Assembly: GCA_020466095.1 (NCBI GenBank)
Contig: CM035806.1
Location: 6,643,622-6,707,621 of the forward strand
Direction of reading: 5' to 3'
Source of the DNA: Chlorops oryzae
Lineage: Eukaryota > Arthropoda > Insecta > Diptera > Chloropidae
Length of the DNA stretch: 64,000 nt
In this document: in pieces, positions 1-10,136 of the stretch
Layout of the letters: every line of letters begins with the position of its first letter
Numbering within the stretch: the first letter of the stretch is position 1
Translations under genes and position numbers: made by a program
The notes under the pieces: model-generated
Told to the model about the DNA's origin: nothing
The model's input: the letters and a program-made list of their open reading frames with translations, nothing else
The model's database searches: none

Positions 1-74
1 AAAAAAAAAGTTTCGCGCATAAGGTGAATGAAATTATTTATAAAACAAAATTTATATTTTTCGCATTTTTTCAA

Positions 75-182
75 TTCGGGACTTAACATTGCTCACGCAA
101 GTGTCGCATCCGTCCGAAGATGCCCATATGGGCATTTCCAAACGGACGCGACACCTAAATGAGGAATTTTACAAGTCCTGAA
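75..182. repeat. Long near-perfect palindrome (hairpin)
   Basis: Positions 101-154 fold on themselves: GTGTCGC...TCCGT...ATGCCCAT pairs with ATGGGCAT...ACGGACGCGACAC with few mismatches and essentially no loop. An outer arm, TTCGGGACTT (75-84), pairs with AAGTCCTGAA (173-182). The palindrome is much more GC-rich than the surrounding DNA. Confidence 0.8.
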
Positions 183-530
183 TTTCAAGTATGCGGTAAA
201 TAGTACCCAGCGGGAAATGTCCCGCGGACATCCCCGATGATGTCCCAGTGACTTCGGAGCCCGAATGCCTGCTATTTCCGGTGACACTTTGTATGACATT
301 TACACAGGAGCTGACAGGGACTTCAGCGGTGACATTATCACCGGAAGATTAGAAAATGTCACTGGTCATGCTAGGGGATACGATGGCGAAAAAAGCATTT
401 GAGAGCAGAACATTGCTCTTTTCTCTCTAAATGTCAATTTATAGAAACCAGTTTTGATAACTTCTCTTCTTTGCCCTCTCTTTGAATATTTCGAAAATTT
501 TTAAATATCTATTTTTAACAATTTTTGTTC

Positions 531-600
531 GCCTCAGCCATCGATCGAACCCGCGATCTTCGGATTCTGAGTCGAGCATTCATCATCTACCTTCACTTCA
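531..600 (-). repeat. tRNA-like SINE head (remnant)
   Basis: On the minus strand the sequence contains GCGGGTTCGATCGATGG, a close match to a Pol III B box (GGTTCGANTCC), followed by GGCTGAGGCGAAC. An A-box-like stretch lies about 40-50 bases upstream but is degenerate. It resembles the other tRNA-like modules at 13.1, 13.4, 38.8 and 46.6 kb. Confidence 0.4.
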
Positions 601-1849
601 TGCTAACGCTGAACTGACGCTAAAACCTTATTTAAATTTCAGTAGCCAATGAGAGTCAAGCACATGAACAGCATCCCTCCACGATGACATGTCCTCCAAG
701 ATGTCATGCATGACAATGTCACCTATATGTCATCGATGACATCATTGGTGACTTTGTCATGCAGGAGATAATTTTCCGCTGGGATACTTTCGCTTCTCAA
801 TACTTTCGTGCAGCTTATGCGGACTTATATAGATTTTTCAAAGTTTCTATGCAGTCCCGAATGGCAATCAGCTATATACGGACGCGACAAAAAGTTTACT
901 TTTCCTGGAAATGCCCATATGTATTTGACTACTTATTTTTAAAACGTATCGCATATGTATGCATAGTGGAAAGAGGGCTCACATACATATTTCAATCTAA
1001 CTTAAGCTGAGGAATTCTAGCACTTGAAATTTTTGTTTATCATTCGAAAACATACATACATATGTGTGTATATGGATATAAATTTCGCAATTACAAAAAC
1101 ATTTGTACCTTAAATGGCACTCGAATGTGTTCATGGCACGTAGGGAGCTATAAATTCCGCGCCATTTACCGCAACCGAATGACTTACTCAGTGTTTAACT
1201 GCACCAGCCCCTCCTCCAGCCCTAAATCACTGACTGTCTCTCTCGCTCTCGCTCGCGATCTCTGTTCCATCTTTTAAAGCACATAACTATTGAATTCCGT
1301 GTTCGGAAAACTTCGCTTCAGCGCTCGGAATTTTAATACATATTTTGTTTGTTGCTGCTTGCCAGCGAGTGTTTTGCGTCTAAAGTTTATGTATTGCCTT
1401 CACTTTTGTACACCAGTTTTTGTTTTACGCTTTTGTGTTTCCGGCTTAACTAACTCCTTTTTACAAGTGCTCAGTTCATTTTTATTGCTTTGTCTTAAGC
1501 GCTCGCACACACGAACACACAGAAAGAACTCGCAATATTACCTCTTTAGACGGTTTGAGCTGTTTTGAAAAGCCCAACGGGATAGAAGAGAGAAAAAACA
1601 AAAAAAAAAAAAAAGAAAATTAAAACGAAAACGAAAACGAAAACTGAAAAGTTATACGAAGTCGCTGACGCGAAAATTAATTCATTAAAAATTGTTTTTC
1701 TCAAAACTTTTAATGAAGAAATCTTTCGTCTTCCAAAACCGATACAGTGAGGGTTACAAGTTATTTTCATTTTTCATTTTTTAACGTTTAACGATCGGAT
1801 TAGACATCAAAAAACAAGAAATGCTTTCGCGGAATTAAGGCAAACAATA

Positions 1850-2760
1850 ATAGATTTTTTTTTTTGATATTTTTAATTTTTTTTTTTAAATGATTTTTCG
1901 AGAAGATTTCCGAAAGAAGAAGAAGGAAAAAACGGGTTTTCATTTTTTTTTAGATTTTGAATTTAAAAAAATTTTTTTTAGTCAAATTAATTTTTTTGAT
2001 TTTCCGGGAAGCTTTCCAAAAAACTTTTTTTTTATTATTTTTAATTTTTGAAATTTTGTTCTTTAATTTTAAAAAAATTTTTAGTTCGAATTTAATTATT
2101 TTTTAATGATTTTCCGGAAGCTTTCCAAAAATAAATTTTTTTTTATGTATTTTTATTTTGAATTTTTCAAATTTAAATTTAAAAAAATTTTCTAAAATCA
2201 AATTTTTTTTTTTAATTATTTTTTAATGATTTTCCGGAAGCTTTCCAAAAAATTTTTTTTAATTATTTTTAATTTTTGAAATTTTTTCTTTAATTTTAAA
2301 AAAATTTTTAGTTCGATATTTTTCAATTATTTTTTTAATGATTTTCCAGGAAGCATTCCAGAAGAGGATACAATTTTTTTTTATATATTTTTATTTATTT
2401 TAATTTTAAAAAAATTTTTATATTTTTTAATTATTTTTAATGATTTCCAGGAACAATTTCGAAAGAATACATTTTTTTAATATTTTTTCATTATTTTTTA
2501 TGATTTCCAGAACAATTTCCAAAGTAAGATTTTTATATTTTAATAAATCCATTTTTTTCATGATTTCGAACCTTTCAAAAATTTTAATTTTAAATTTTTT
2601 TTTTAAATTGTTTTTTTTTTTAAATTTTTTTTTTTCCAAAAGTAGAATTTTTTTTTTTTTTTAGATTTTATATTTATTTATTTATTTTTGTTGTGAAAAA
2701 AAAATGTTTTGAAATTTTGTAATTATTTTTTTAAATGATTTTCCGGGAAGCCCTCAAAAT
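1850..2760. repeat. AT-rich degenerate tandem array
   Basis: A motif near TGATTTTCCGGAAGCTTTCC is repeated at about 1890, 1997, 2105, 2226 and 2338, then in shorter form (TGATTTCCAGAACAATTTCC) near 2440 and 2500, with another copy near 2738. Long A/T runs separate the copies. The period is about 105-120 bases early and about 60 later. The frames crossing it are low-complexity and not coding. Confidence 0.8.
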
Positions 2761-3313
2761 TTCGGATTTTTTCCACTCGAAGTATTCATAACCTGTTCAC
2801 TGCACAAATCTTTAATTTCATTAAAACTGATTACATATTATTTGTATTTGGTTTTTTTTTTTTTTTTTTTTTTTTAAGGGGAATTTACGAACGTATGGGT
2901 AAACCCAATCATGTCCGCATCGTCTTTTAATATTCATGAAACTTTTTTCTTATCGTTCGAAACTTCCTTCCTGCGCACTCAACAAGAAAATCCGAGTTTG
3001 AATGAGAAAGAAAAAGAGACTCCTCTATGCATAAGTACTTGTTAAGTTAACGGCAAAACAAGAATGAGCAGGATAAAAAGTTAAGAAGAAAAAATTCCGA
3101 AAATTTTAACGAAAAGAAAATACGATGAAGAAATTCTAATGCATGTGTTGATAACACATAGAAAGTTGTGGACACACGGGTGCGCCGTCATTGTGTGGTT
3201 TGAATATTTACCAATATGATACACAACACATTGCTTATGTTATGTTTTCAAAAGTATGAAAGTTCTGCAAGACTCCTGTTAAGCGATATCCTTCAATGAA
3301 ATAATTTTTCATT

Positions 3314-3314
<1 letters not shown>

Positions 3315-3350
<36 letters not shown>

Positions 3351-3355
3351 AGTGA
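3315..3355. repeat. (GA)n microsatellite
   Basis: About 20 uninterrupted GA units on the + strand. Similar GA/CT runs occur near 19424-19452, 37215-37240 and 61571-61619. Confidence 0.95.
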
Positions 3356-5092
3356 AAAAGCAACAGTTGCGCTTATTTAAAGGAGATCAATTCGCTCCCA
3401 CCTTATTCGATTTGGATTCATTGAATTTCGTTTTTTTTTTCTTTTCTTTTTTTGTGATGAAGCCAAGAATTAACAAAATGTGTGTGCCTTTCTTGTGGCT
3501 CCTTTCAAATCTGAACACTTCAGTTCACATGAAACACACTTGCTATGTGCTGCATCATCATCCAATCCAGCTACTCTCGAGTTCAGTTGTCGCAGTTCTC
3601 CTCGACTGACTCACAATCAAACGAAACGAAACGGGATGGGACGGAACGGGACGAAAACGTTTACGGGAAGGGGCGGTTGGGGGGTGTGTGTGTGTGCGCG
3701 CAAAACGACGTGCAGAGTTTTTATTCTTATTTTATTTTTTATTTTTCTTCTTTTGAAAAGAAACGAATGTCTTTGGTTTTTATTTTATCGATTAACTTCA
3801 AGAATAATCATGACAAAAAATGAAAGGGAAGTGAGCCATTATCAGTGCATCTGCATGGGAGGGTGTGTATGTTCGTGTGCGTGCGTGCGTGCATGGTTGT
3901 CTCACATGCCATTTCCATTCGAGGCAAATATCACTGCTACTTTTGTAGATATAGGAAGCTGACTGTAATCCTTGTCAAATGTAGCACATATCCTTCCATG
4001 ACCGCCAATGTTGTCGTTGTTATAGCGCCGTCGTCCTAGTCGCCCTCGACGTCTTCATCTCCATCAGCGATGACAATAAAAAGTGCTGCGTTATCGGAAA
4101 CGATACCGGCTTCCAATGAACCTGGTTGAATATTTTTCTTGCGAGCCCTCCAAGTCCCGCGAGCTAATAACCACTGGAGCCACACAGCGCCGAGCACTGA
4201 GAAACGGTGAACAGAAGGAAAGCATTGAGCATTCAGTATTTTTTCTCTCTTCTTTTTGTATTTTTTGGTTTTTTTTTTTTTTTTTTTTTTTGTGGTAATT
4301 GAATCCTTCACTCGATGGTGCCCATTCCATTGCGGCATTTGTAATTGTATTTGTCTGTTGCGCATCTTGGCGGAAAACAAATTCAATTGAACGATTTTGA
4401 TTGTTATAAGTAGTGCTTCCTCCGTCTGAAGTGCGCACGCAAAGAAAAGCAGTCAGTCAGGCAATCGATCTGGCAGCCAGCGCGCAATGATGCTTGATTT
4501 CTCTTTACTTAAAAATGTGAGTTCATTAAATTTTGAGCATGAAAAAGCTTAAAACGAAGTTCTGTGCATCAGCGACGTCGGATATGTGACTGCCTTCCAC
4601 CATTGTGAGTGTGATGTGTGATTTTTCTGCCAAAAAAAAAAAAAAAAAAAAAAAAATCAATGAATTAAAAAAAAGTCCTCATTCAAGGGAATTTCTCTTA
4701 TCTACGCCGCGGTTTTCATGTGTATTAATGAGCTAACGAGAAAAGTGGGACTCTTCACGACATTCGAAATTACAACCCACGAAATAATCTAACATTTTAA
4801 TGCTGTTTTCTGCTTTTTCCTTTCTTCCTTTTTTTTTTTTTTTTTTTTTTTTTTGAATTTTTTCTTCTTTTGCCAGTCATCACCATCAGTTGGTGTTTGT
4901 TGTTGGTGATTTTTGAGCATGCGATTCATTATTGATGATCCCTGTTTTATTCAATCTTTTGAACGGATTATATGGGCTTATTGTTTGTATTTTTAGCCAA
5001 GCAAAAACATGTCACGTTTACGTTCCATAAGAGAATAATATAAAGCTACAGATCTTTTATTGTATCGTTGAGATTTCTTATGCCGACTTCTT

Positions 5093-5212
5093 ATACACAC
5101 ACACACACACACACACACACATACTCGTACTAAAATGTTGGCATGTTGTACCTAATGTGCAACATTCCCCAAAACATGATGATATGATGATGAATGATGA
5201 TGATGATGATGA
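5093..5212. repeat. (AC)n and (ATG)n microsatellites
   Basis: An AC run of about 28 bases (5095-5121) is followed, after 50 bases, by an imperfect GATGAT run (about 5178-5212). Both are simple-sequence tracts without coding meaning. Confidence 0.9.
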
Positions 5213-5719
5213 TGCTACGGATTAAGAAACACTGTCTTTGAAAATATTTCTTGCCATACAACTTGGCAGGCGAATGAAATTTGCAATTTCCAGCAGTCTA
5301 TGTATGTATGACTGGGGACTGCTTTGTTCGCTGTAGTGCTAATTTTGCCAGTGTTGTCATGTGGCTCTGACAGCACACATTATGAGGTCAACTTAAGCTT
5401 ATCGCTCTTATCCTCGTGGGAAATAATGGCATCAATCCGATTGTTCTCATACAAAACACAAATTTTAAGATACCAATTATTATTTCAAGTCAACAATTAC
5501 CTTTGTTATTACAGAGAGTCCTTAGGGGTAATTCCACAAAAAACAAAAAAAATGAAAAAGAAAAAGAAATCAAAAACGGCCCTATTTTTCGGCATTTTTC
5601 GGTTTCAGTTCAGAGCTTGGAAATTTCTGATTAAACAAACAGGTGTGAAGTTTTGAACACGTTTAATCCTTTATCGCATACGTACCCTTAAATTTGCCAC
5701 TTTGATAATATGTACATCA

Positions 5720-6670
5720 TAGGTACAGCAGGGTTAACAAAACCTTTAAATGCCAAAAAATTTGACTTATTAATAATATATCAAGCAGTAATGGGTTAAT
5801 GAAACCTCCTAAATAAAAAATAAAAAAGTTATACTTATTTATTTTATCATACAGTAAAGGGTTAATGAAACTATTTATTGGCAAAAAGATTCTACTTATT
5901 TAATTTATCAGACAGTAAAGGGTTAATGAATCCTTTTAATGCCAAAAAATTATACTTATTTAATACATATATCAAGCAGTAATGGGTTAATGAAACCTCC
6001 TAAATAAACAAAAAAAGTTATAATTATTTAATTTATCATACAGTAAAGGGTTAATGAAACTATTTAATGGCAAACAAATTATACTTTTTTCATTTATCAT
6101 GCACTAAAAGGGTTAATGAATCCTTGAAATTCGAAAAAATTTCATTTATTTAATATATCATGCAGTAAAGGGTTAAAGAATTCTTTTGATGCCAAACAAT
6201 TCCAATTATTTAATATATCAAGCAGTAATGGGTTAATGAAACCGCCTAATGCAAAAAAAATCTACTTATTTAGTTTATCATACAGTAATGGGTTAATAAA
6301 AAATTTTAATGGCAAAAATAATCTACTTATTTCATATAAGTATCATACACTAAAAGGGTTAATGAATCCATTAAATGCCAAAAAATTTAATTTATTTAAT
6401 ATATCATGCAGTAAAGGGTTAATGAAACGTTTTAATGCCAAACAATTCTAATTATTTAATATATCAAGCAGTAATGGGTTAATGAAACCTCCTAATGCCA
6501 AAAAAAAATGCTACTTATTTCACATATCATGCAGTAAAGGGTTAATGAAACCTCCTTATGCCAAAAAATGCTACTTATTTAATTCATCATACAGTAATGG
6601 GTTAATGAAAATTTTTAATGAAAAAAAAATTCTACTTTTTTCATATATCATACATACAGTAAAGGTCTAA
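5720..6670. repeat. 60-bp minisatellite with higher-order organisation
   Basis: About 15 monomers of 55-66 bases each carry CAGTAAAGGGTTAATGAA (or CAGTAATGGGTTAATGAA) followed by a TGCCAAAAAAT-type block and TACTTATTTAATATATCA. GGGTT occurs at about 5793, 5859, 5920, 5984, 6048, 6110, 6170, 6230, 6290, 6357, 6416, 6476, 6539 and 6599. The AATGGG...AAACCTCCTAA subtype recurs at 5793, 5984, 6230 and 6476: three, then four, then four monomers apart. The open frames here (6236-6451, 6482-6670) are only the repeat translated. Confidence 0.95.
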
Positions 6671-7240
6671 CAAGAGTTGGGCGCGGGGAACGTAATGGTT
6701 TCTGCTCAGAATGGCCTCATATAGGGAAATTTAACGTTGTATTGTCTTTAGAATAGTTTTGTACTTCGATTAGGTGGATTGCCCTCCTCAGTAGAAACAG
6801 GTTCACTATGATACCAAACCGAAGCCGCACCAATGATCAGATGATTTTTGGCCTATAAGAATATCAGAAGTTTCTTAAGAATTAAGTCCAATTTGGTGGA
6901 GAGGTAAGCCCTTAAGACAGAGCACACTTATGAGGGCACACAATGAATTCATTATAATAATTCCTATTCGAAACAAAAAAACAGGTCACAGCAATAAACT
7001 TTGAATTTATATTGAATGAATTTTTATTGAAAAAAAAAAAAAAAAAATGTAATTATCATTCCTCATTTCCTGATTGGTCGGTCGTTCAGAAGAAGTTAGG
7101 CTTTAAGGACTCTCCCTCTTTCGCTCTCGGGAAGAAACGAAGAAATTTTTCTTCCGAAAACTTATGTTGATTGTCCCCTCGCGTTCATTCAAAAAGGTAT
7201 TTTGATTTTGCTCCATATTTTGGGTAGCACAGGTTGATAC

Positions 7241-7450
7241 TATCAAAATCAAATGATTGACAATTCCAAATATAAATCAATGGATAGCCGCAAAGTGAAT
7301 TATAAAAAATCACCTCAAGGCAATCATCAAAGAATTAATTCAGATTTATATCTTCATGCATTTCGAATAAAATGAATTAAATCTTTTTTTTTTTCCAATC
7401 AGGCTGGGATTGATTCTTGAATCAATCTTGAAATGATTGATCTATTTACA
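7241..7450 (-). mobile_element. Dispersed repeat B, copy 1 (hAT-like end)
   Basis: Read on the minus strand it begins AGAGCTGTAAATAGATC and continues through CATTTCAAGATTGATTCAAG and TCTTTGATGATTGCC. It matches 56155-56390 on the + strand over most of its length. The CAGAGCTG start resembles hAT-type MITE ends, but I see no matching opposite end. A SINE is inserted at one edge. Confidence 0.75.
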
Positions 7451-7460
7451 GCTCTGATTA

Positions 7461-7717
7461 GTGGCTCTGGGATAGCGTAGGGGATGCTCTTGCTATGCTC
7501 TTGATCCCAGGGTCCGAGGTTCGAATAGCGGGCACAGGCGAAACGGAGTGTAATGTTCCAAGCCTAGCACTGGTATTTCAAAAAAAAATCGCATGTTAGG
7601 GGCACACTACAAAATAAGACATATACACTCACACAAACACAAGAAAACCTCTCGTGGTATCACAATGGGCCGATTAACGGCCTTTAGTGGCAGCCACTTC
7701 AACCTACGTACCTAACT
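7461..7717 (+). mobile_element. tRNA-derived SINE with target-site duplication
   Basis: The 5' part resembles a tRNA: an A-box-like GATAGCGTAGGGG and a B box GAGGTTCGAATAGC about 40 bases further on. A non-tRNA body follows and ends CCACTTCAACCTACGTACC. The element is flanked by ACAGCTCTGATTA (7448-7460) and ACAGCTCTGGTTG (7718-7730), a 13-base duplication with two mismatches. A second copy lies inverted at 25190-25434. It would be transcribed by RNA polymerase III and mobilised by a partner LINE (known for the class). Confidence 0.85.
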
Positions 7718-9019
7718 ACAGCTCTGGTTGATAGTGAAAAACATTCCCATTCCATTTTTTTTTTTTTTTTTTTTTTTAAAAGGAATTTTTTGACAGAAGA
7801 TGTAATTTGAAAGGGGAAATTAAGCATTTTCCGCCTCAATATTATTTTTATACTTAATTATAATTATTATTCTTATTATTTTAATTTTTTTTTTTTTTTT
7901 TTGTTAACTTCCTCGGCTTCTAATGCAGCACATATTCTTCTCGAATACTTTGTATCATCCTAATTGAATTACAAGGCCACAGGACTCGCTTGTGTGTATA
8001 GCCTCCGAACCGATGCAAAATTGGGCAGTGGTAGCGGTTACCCAACTTGCATTGGTCCTTCCTTGCATGAGTAACATTTCGTTCAATTTTCTTTAGGTAC
8101 TTGTATTCCAAAAAAAAAAAACACGAAAAAGAAAAAAGGAAACAAACACAAAAAGCGTATAAACACGAAAAGAAAAATGAAAACCAAAACGAAAACGAAA
8201 AGGAGAAGAAAAACAAAAAATCACTTTGCAATTACATTTGTTTCTCTAATTTCATTTTGTAAATTGTAAAAATTTCTCTCTTTATATGTCGTATCCCTTT
8301 TCAAGTGAAGTTAATTTTGCTGTTGTTGAGGTTGGCCATGCCACTGCCACTGCCACTGCCCTGCGTCCACGTTCCACATCTTTTTCTTCTTGGCTCTTCA
8401 ATGCGCAGTGAGCATTGTTTTTACCGCTCTGGCGGTTTCCCTTCTCTAGTCTCGTGGATTGACCTTTTTGTATTTTTTTTTTTTTTTTTTTTTTTGGGGA
8501 GAAACTTTGTATACATTTTGAAATTGAGAATTTTTGAAATGGACCTTGGTTCAAAGTTGAAGTGCGTGGCGTATCTACAATAACATTTCCAATTACGTAA
8601 AGTAAGTCCGCCGAGTGCGGGTAATCAGCGACAATGGTTGAGAAAGGTGTATGTGCACCTCAAAGGAGGGAGAGTTAAAAAAGGAAATTAAATAGAAAAC
8701 ACTTTTTTTCTGGAAAACAATGAAAACTTTCTCAAAGCAAGTTTGATGATTCCCCAACGTTCGTTTGTTGTGCGTGTGCTTCTGCCATTACGATTTGACC
8801 AAAGGATATGGAACAAACTCTTTTGAAACTTTTTCATGAAATCAAAAGACTCCATCTGAAACAAAACCAAAAAAAAAAAAAAACGATAAAGCCGAAAGGA
8901 AAACTAAATCCGGCGAAAAAAAATTTATTTTAATCAAATTAATCTGAATTCACCGAAACGGCATTTTAATTACCTAAAACCTTAGGTAACAGAATAAGAA
9001 TTCGAGATTATTGCAACAA

Positions 9020-9799
9020 AAACAGGTAAGGGTGTTATACTCAGGCAAGCCTGACAATACAATACCCGACACAGACGGACATGTTTAAATCATTTTCAAA
9101 ACACGACCAAAAAAACATGGCATTCTAAAGGTTTTTAAGGCCATAAGGGCCATATATCGACTTTTGTTCAATTTTTATGAAAACCGCCCCTTTGCCACGC
9201 CCAAGTTTTTTTTTTTTAATTTTAATCGGAGGCTTAAATATAGACTCAAATTCTAAGTTTCATTGAAATATTTCGAAAAAGTCCGATTTTGAGGCAGTTT
9301 TGGGATTTTTATGACAGACCCTAGTACTGGAGGTACCCTTAATAATGGACCGACCAGGGAAATTTTTTGGGAAGGATGTTTATGGCTACAAAGGAAGCAT
9401 TAGTGATTTCGTTCAAGTCCCATTTGAATTTCGGGTGTAGGAGACAATTTTCAAAAAACGCCTTTCTGCCACGCCCACTTTTCCAATATTTGGAAATCAT
9501 ATGACTTGCCTCAAAACATGTTCAAATATCAAAATTCATCAAAATATCTTGAAAAACTCCGGTCTTAGAGCAGTTTTTGTGATTTTCGTAACAGACCCTA
9601 GTACTGGAGGTACCCCTAAAAATGGCCCGATCGGGTCCATTCTCGAACTTGTTCTTACTCATGTCCCCGTGAGCACGCATACTAAATTTCGTCAAGATAG
9701 CTCAACTCCTTCGATAAGAAAACTGTATGCAGACAGACAGACAGACAGACGGACAGACAGACGGACAGAAAGACAGACAGACAGACAGACGAGACAGAA

Positions 9800-9848
<49 letters not shown>

Positions 9849-10136
9849 GCAGATCATAGTATAGACAGACAGACTGGTCAGGAGTTACACACAGACAGCA
9901 CGAACAGACAGATAGACCCTCAGACAGACAGAGTGTGTCGGTATAGACAGACAGACAGACCTAGACAGACAGACAGACAGACGGACATGTCTAAATCGAA
10001 TCTCCCTGTGACGCTGATCATTTCTATATACATTTATATCATATATGGTCATGTATTGCCTTCCTCGACTGGTTCTGGGTGTTACACACAACCACACAAA
10101 CGCAATATACCCTCGACACAGAGTGTGTCGGGTATA
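9020..10136 (+). mobile_element. Dispersed repeat D, copy 1, with GACA expansion
   Basis: Subterminal ATACCCGACACA (9062-9073) recurs inverted as TGTGTCGGGTAT (10124-10135). The interior contains a direct repeat, ACAGACCCTAGTACTGGAGG at about 9313 and 9590, some 277 bases apart. It also has CATGTCCCCGTGAGCACG, the GACA tract, and GGACATGTCTAAATCGAATC. A second copy of the 3' half, lacking the GACA tract, lies at 54018-54545. No protein is recognisable; the 317-codon frame across it is chance plus microsatellite. Confidence 0.7.
9734..9990. repeat. (GACA)n microsatellite block
   Basis: Imperfect CAGACAGACAGA arrays, broken by GACGGACA variants and a 60-base interruption (about 9848-9920), occupy the position where the paralogue at 54.43 kb has only GACGGACCCGAGGACATA. 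This is a local expansion inside the repeat. Confidence 0.9.

Larger units (their letters stand above)
60..925. mobile_element. Candidate foldback-type TIR element
   Basis: The motif ATTCGGGACT at 74-83 recurs inverted as AGTCCCGAAT at 853-862. Both ends also carry CGGACGCGAC and ATGCCCATATG blocks (left at 101-154, right at 880-921). The interior repeats TGACAT/ATGTCA many times (for example 680-760) and contains a tRNA-like stretch at 531-600. No protein is encoded. Exact ends and target duplication are not resolved, so this could be two related fragments rather than one element. Confidence 0.45.

Noticed and set aside
6236..6670. Repetitive MKPPNAKK-type frames
   Set aside because: They are the 60-bp minisatellite translated.
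5720..6670. CRISPR-like array
   Set aside because: Spacers are as similar as the repeats and the context is a fly genome; it is a minisatellite.
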